A DNA stretch of 64,000 nt from Chitinophagaceae bacterium (lineage in GTDB: Bacteria > Bacteroidota > Bacteroidia > Chitinophagales > Chitinophagaceae): contig CANGYR010000007.1 of assembly GCA_947458275.1 (NCBI GenBank), forward strand, positions 1 through 64,000, written 5' to 3'. The notes under the pieces are model-generated. The model saw only the letters and a program-made list of their open reading frames with translations. It searched no databases and was not told where the DNA came from. This document shows, piece after piece, positions 62,921 to 64,000 of this stretch; within the stretch, counting starts at the first letter, position 1; each line of letters begins with the position of its first letter. The position numbers were made by a program, and so were the translations under genes.

Positions 62921-62945
62921 AAAGTGCCGGAAATTCCGGCACTTT
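62921..62945 (-). terminator. Terminator of the FAS1 protein gene
   Basis: AAAGTGCCGGAA and TTCCGGCACTTT form a perfect 12-bp stem with a 1-nt centre. On the minus strand it is followed by a T run. It lies 25 bp after the stop codon at 62970. Confidence 0.85.
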
Positions 62946-62969
62946 CAAAAGAAATATAGAACCAATTAA

Positions 62970-64000
62970 CTATGGAAGTAGAATTCCAGAGATTTTGTGA
63001 ACCACTCCATTAAAGCAAGTGATGTCTTCTCTTGAAATATTAGCAGATGCACCTTGACCAATAAATGCATCATAGTTGCTTGTTACTTTTAATGGGGCGC
63101 TTGGTGTTAAAGTAGGAGTACCCGGAGCTCCTGTTTGAGATGCAATCAATGCATTTATGAAAAAAGTACGTCCAACAATTACATGTCCTTTCAATACATT
63201 GTACAAAGTAGCTGCAGGAACATCGTTGATTTGTTTAATAGTAGGATTGCCTGTTCCTAAAGCCTGAATTAACTGTGCAAAAGCCTCGTTAGATGGAGCA
63301 AATACTGTTACAATTGATGATTGCAACAGAGCCTTAACCTCAGGATAAGCTGCTTCAACTCTTTTAATAACCTTAGAAAGAGAATCTATTCCGGTTGATA
63401 TAGTTGGGTCTGTTACATAATCATATACATTGGATACCGGTGGCACCAAAATACCATTGATCTTGTATATATTACCATTAGAAGCATCAATTTTGTTCGT
63501 AGCTACAGAACCAACATATTGTTTACCATTTACAAAGAAACCGGGAACAACAGAAATTTTGGTGATGAACAAAGAATCCTGTGGTTGATTAGCAGTGAAT
63601 ACTTTAAAATTAGTTACATCAGCAGCTCCCGGCACATATTTGGTTGCTAATGTATGATAGCGAATTACCGCATCGTTTGTCTCCTGAGAAAAAGTTGCAA
63701 AATCAATTGAAGCGGGAATCGAAGCATTAGTAGGTGCAAAAACTGTATACTGTACATCAGGATTTTGCAGAACAGACTGAAGTTTTCCTTTGTCTATTCC
63801 AGCCTTTATTTTTGATAGGTCACTAGCACCACTAATCTTCGCATACAGATTGTTGGGATCTGGCACGAGATATGTGAATCCTGTTTTTTCACCAGTTCCA
63901 TTAGGAGTTGTGACAGAAACCGCTCCTGATGCACCGGTTCCAACTACAGCAGTGATAGATGTAGCGCTTACTACATTAAAACTTGCTGCAGCAGTACCGC
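62970..64000 (-). CDS. IPT/TIG and FAS1 (fasciclin) domain surface protein, 5' end outside
   Basis: The frame is open to the window edge, so the start is missing. The first visible part (AAASFNVVSATSITAVVG, then GAVSVTTPNG) is the end of an IPT/TIG immunoglobulin-like repeat. Two fasciclin domains follow, each with the H1-like YTVFAPTNASIP or VTVFAPSNEAFAQL and the H2-like region (RYHTLATKY; LKGHVIVGRTFF). FAS1 domains mediate adhesion. A GTG at 63866 is in frame but lies within the domain junction and is unlikely to be the start. Probably an exported cell-surface adhesin. Confidence 0.85.
   Translation of the reverse strand, partial: GTAAASFNVVSATSITAVVGTGASGAVSVTTPNGTGEKTGFTYLVPDPNNLYAKISGASDLSKIKAGIDKGKLQSVLQNPDVQYTVFAPTNASIPASIDFATFSQETNDAVIRYHTLATKYVPGAADVTNFKVFTANQPQDSLFITKISVVPGFFVNGKQYVGSVATNKIDASNGNIYKINGILVPPVSNVYDYVTDPTISTGIDSLSKVIKRVEAAYPEVKALLQSSIVTVFAPSNEAFAQLIQALGTGNPTIKQINDVPAATLYNVLKGHVIVGRTFFINALIASQTGAPGTPTLTPSAPLKVTSNYDAFIGQGASANISREDITCFNGVVHKISGILLP

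Overview
The window looks like a chromosomal segment of a low-GC Bacteroidota bacterium, probably Chitinophagales or a related lineage. Signs of this are: many start regions with the Bacteroidota-type -7 motif TAnnTTTG (or TAACTTTA) and little Shine-Dalgarno sequence; alternative complex III (ActABCDEF) fused in order to an aa3-type cytochrome c oxidase cluster; type III pantothenate kinase; Bacteroidota-only families such as DUF6175, DUF5522 and DUF6787; and FAS1 and IPT/TIG surface proteins. No rRNA, tRNA or CRISPR array was recognised.

Region 1 (1-6500) is accessory DNA. It starts with the repeat-bearing end of an IS21-like element that truncates a membrane acyltransferase. A pair of related hairpin repeats (about 448-490 and 6024-6063) brackets a five-gene minus-strand operon of exported proteins (886-5698) of unknown function. 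Broken gene ends lie beside both repeats: a frameshifted N-terminal fragment and the C-terminus of a DNA/RNA endonuclease. Region 2 (6546-16908) holds an SDR, a complete tripartite RND efflux operon with dyads upstream, a small exported protein, and a beta-propeller protein plus a lipoprotein.

Region 3 (16926-40676) is mostly housekeeping: uvrB, typA, meaB, coaX, lptC, lysS, trmB, an alkyltransferase-like protein and various oxidoreductases. It is interrupted by a glycosyltransferase cluster that includes a GT11 fucosyltransferase and a GT6 (ABO-like) transferase. Its intergenic spaces are rich in short inverted repeat arrays. One family, built on CGCAGAG words, occurs as roughly 95-bp hairpin elements and also brackets a GxxExxY (PD-(D/E)XK-like) gene. 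This is the best candidate in the window for an undescribed mobile system.

Region 4 (39359-55464) is a respiratory block on the minus strand: actA-actB-actC-actD-actE-actF, then cytochrome oxidase subunits II and I, heme O synthase, two subunit III-like genes and subunit IV, followed after a terminator by SCO1 and DUF420 assembly proteins. Together these would move electrons from quinol through cytochrome c to oxygen.

Region 5 (55697-64000) has purN, an MsrB fused in frame to an exported protein across two A8 tracts, an outer-membrane barrel, purF, dnaN, recX, a free-methionine-sulfoxide reductase, and a FAS1/IPT surface protein cut by the window end.
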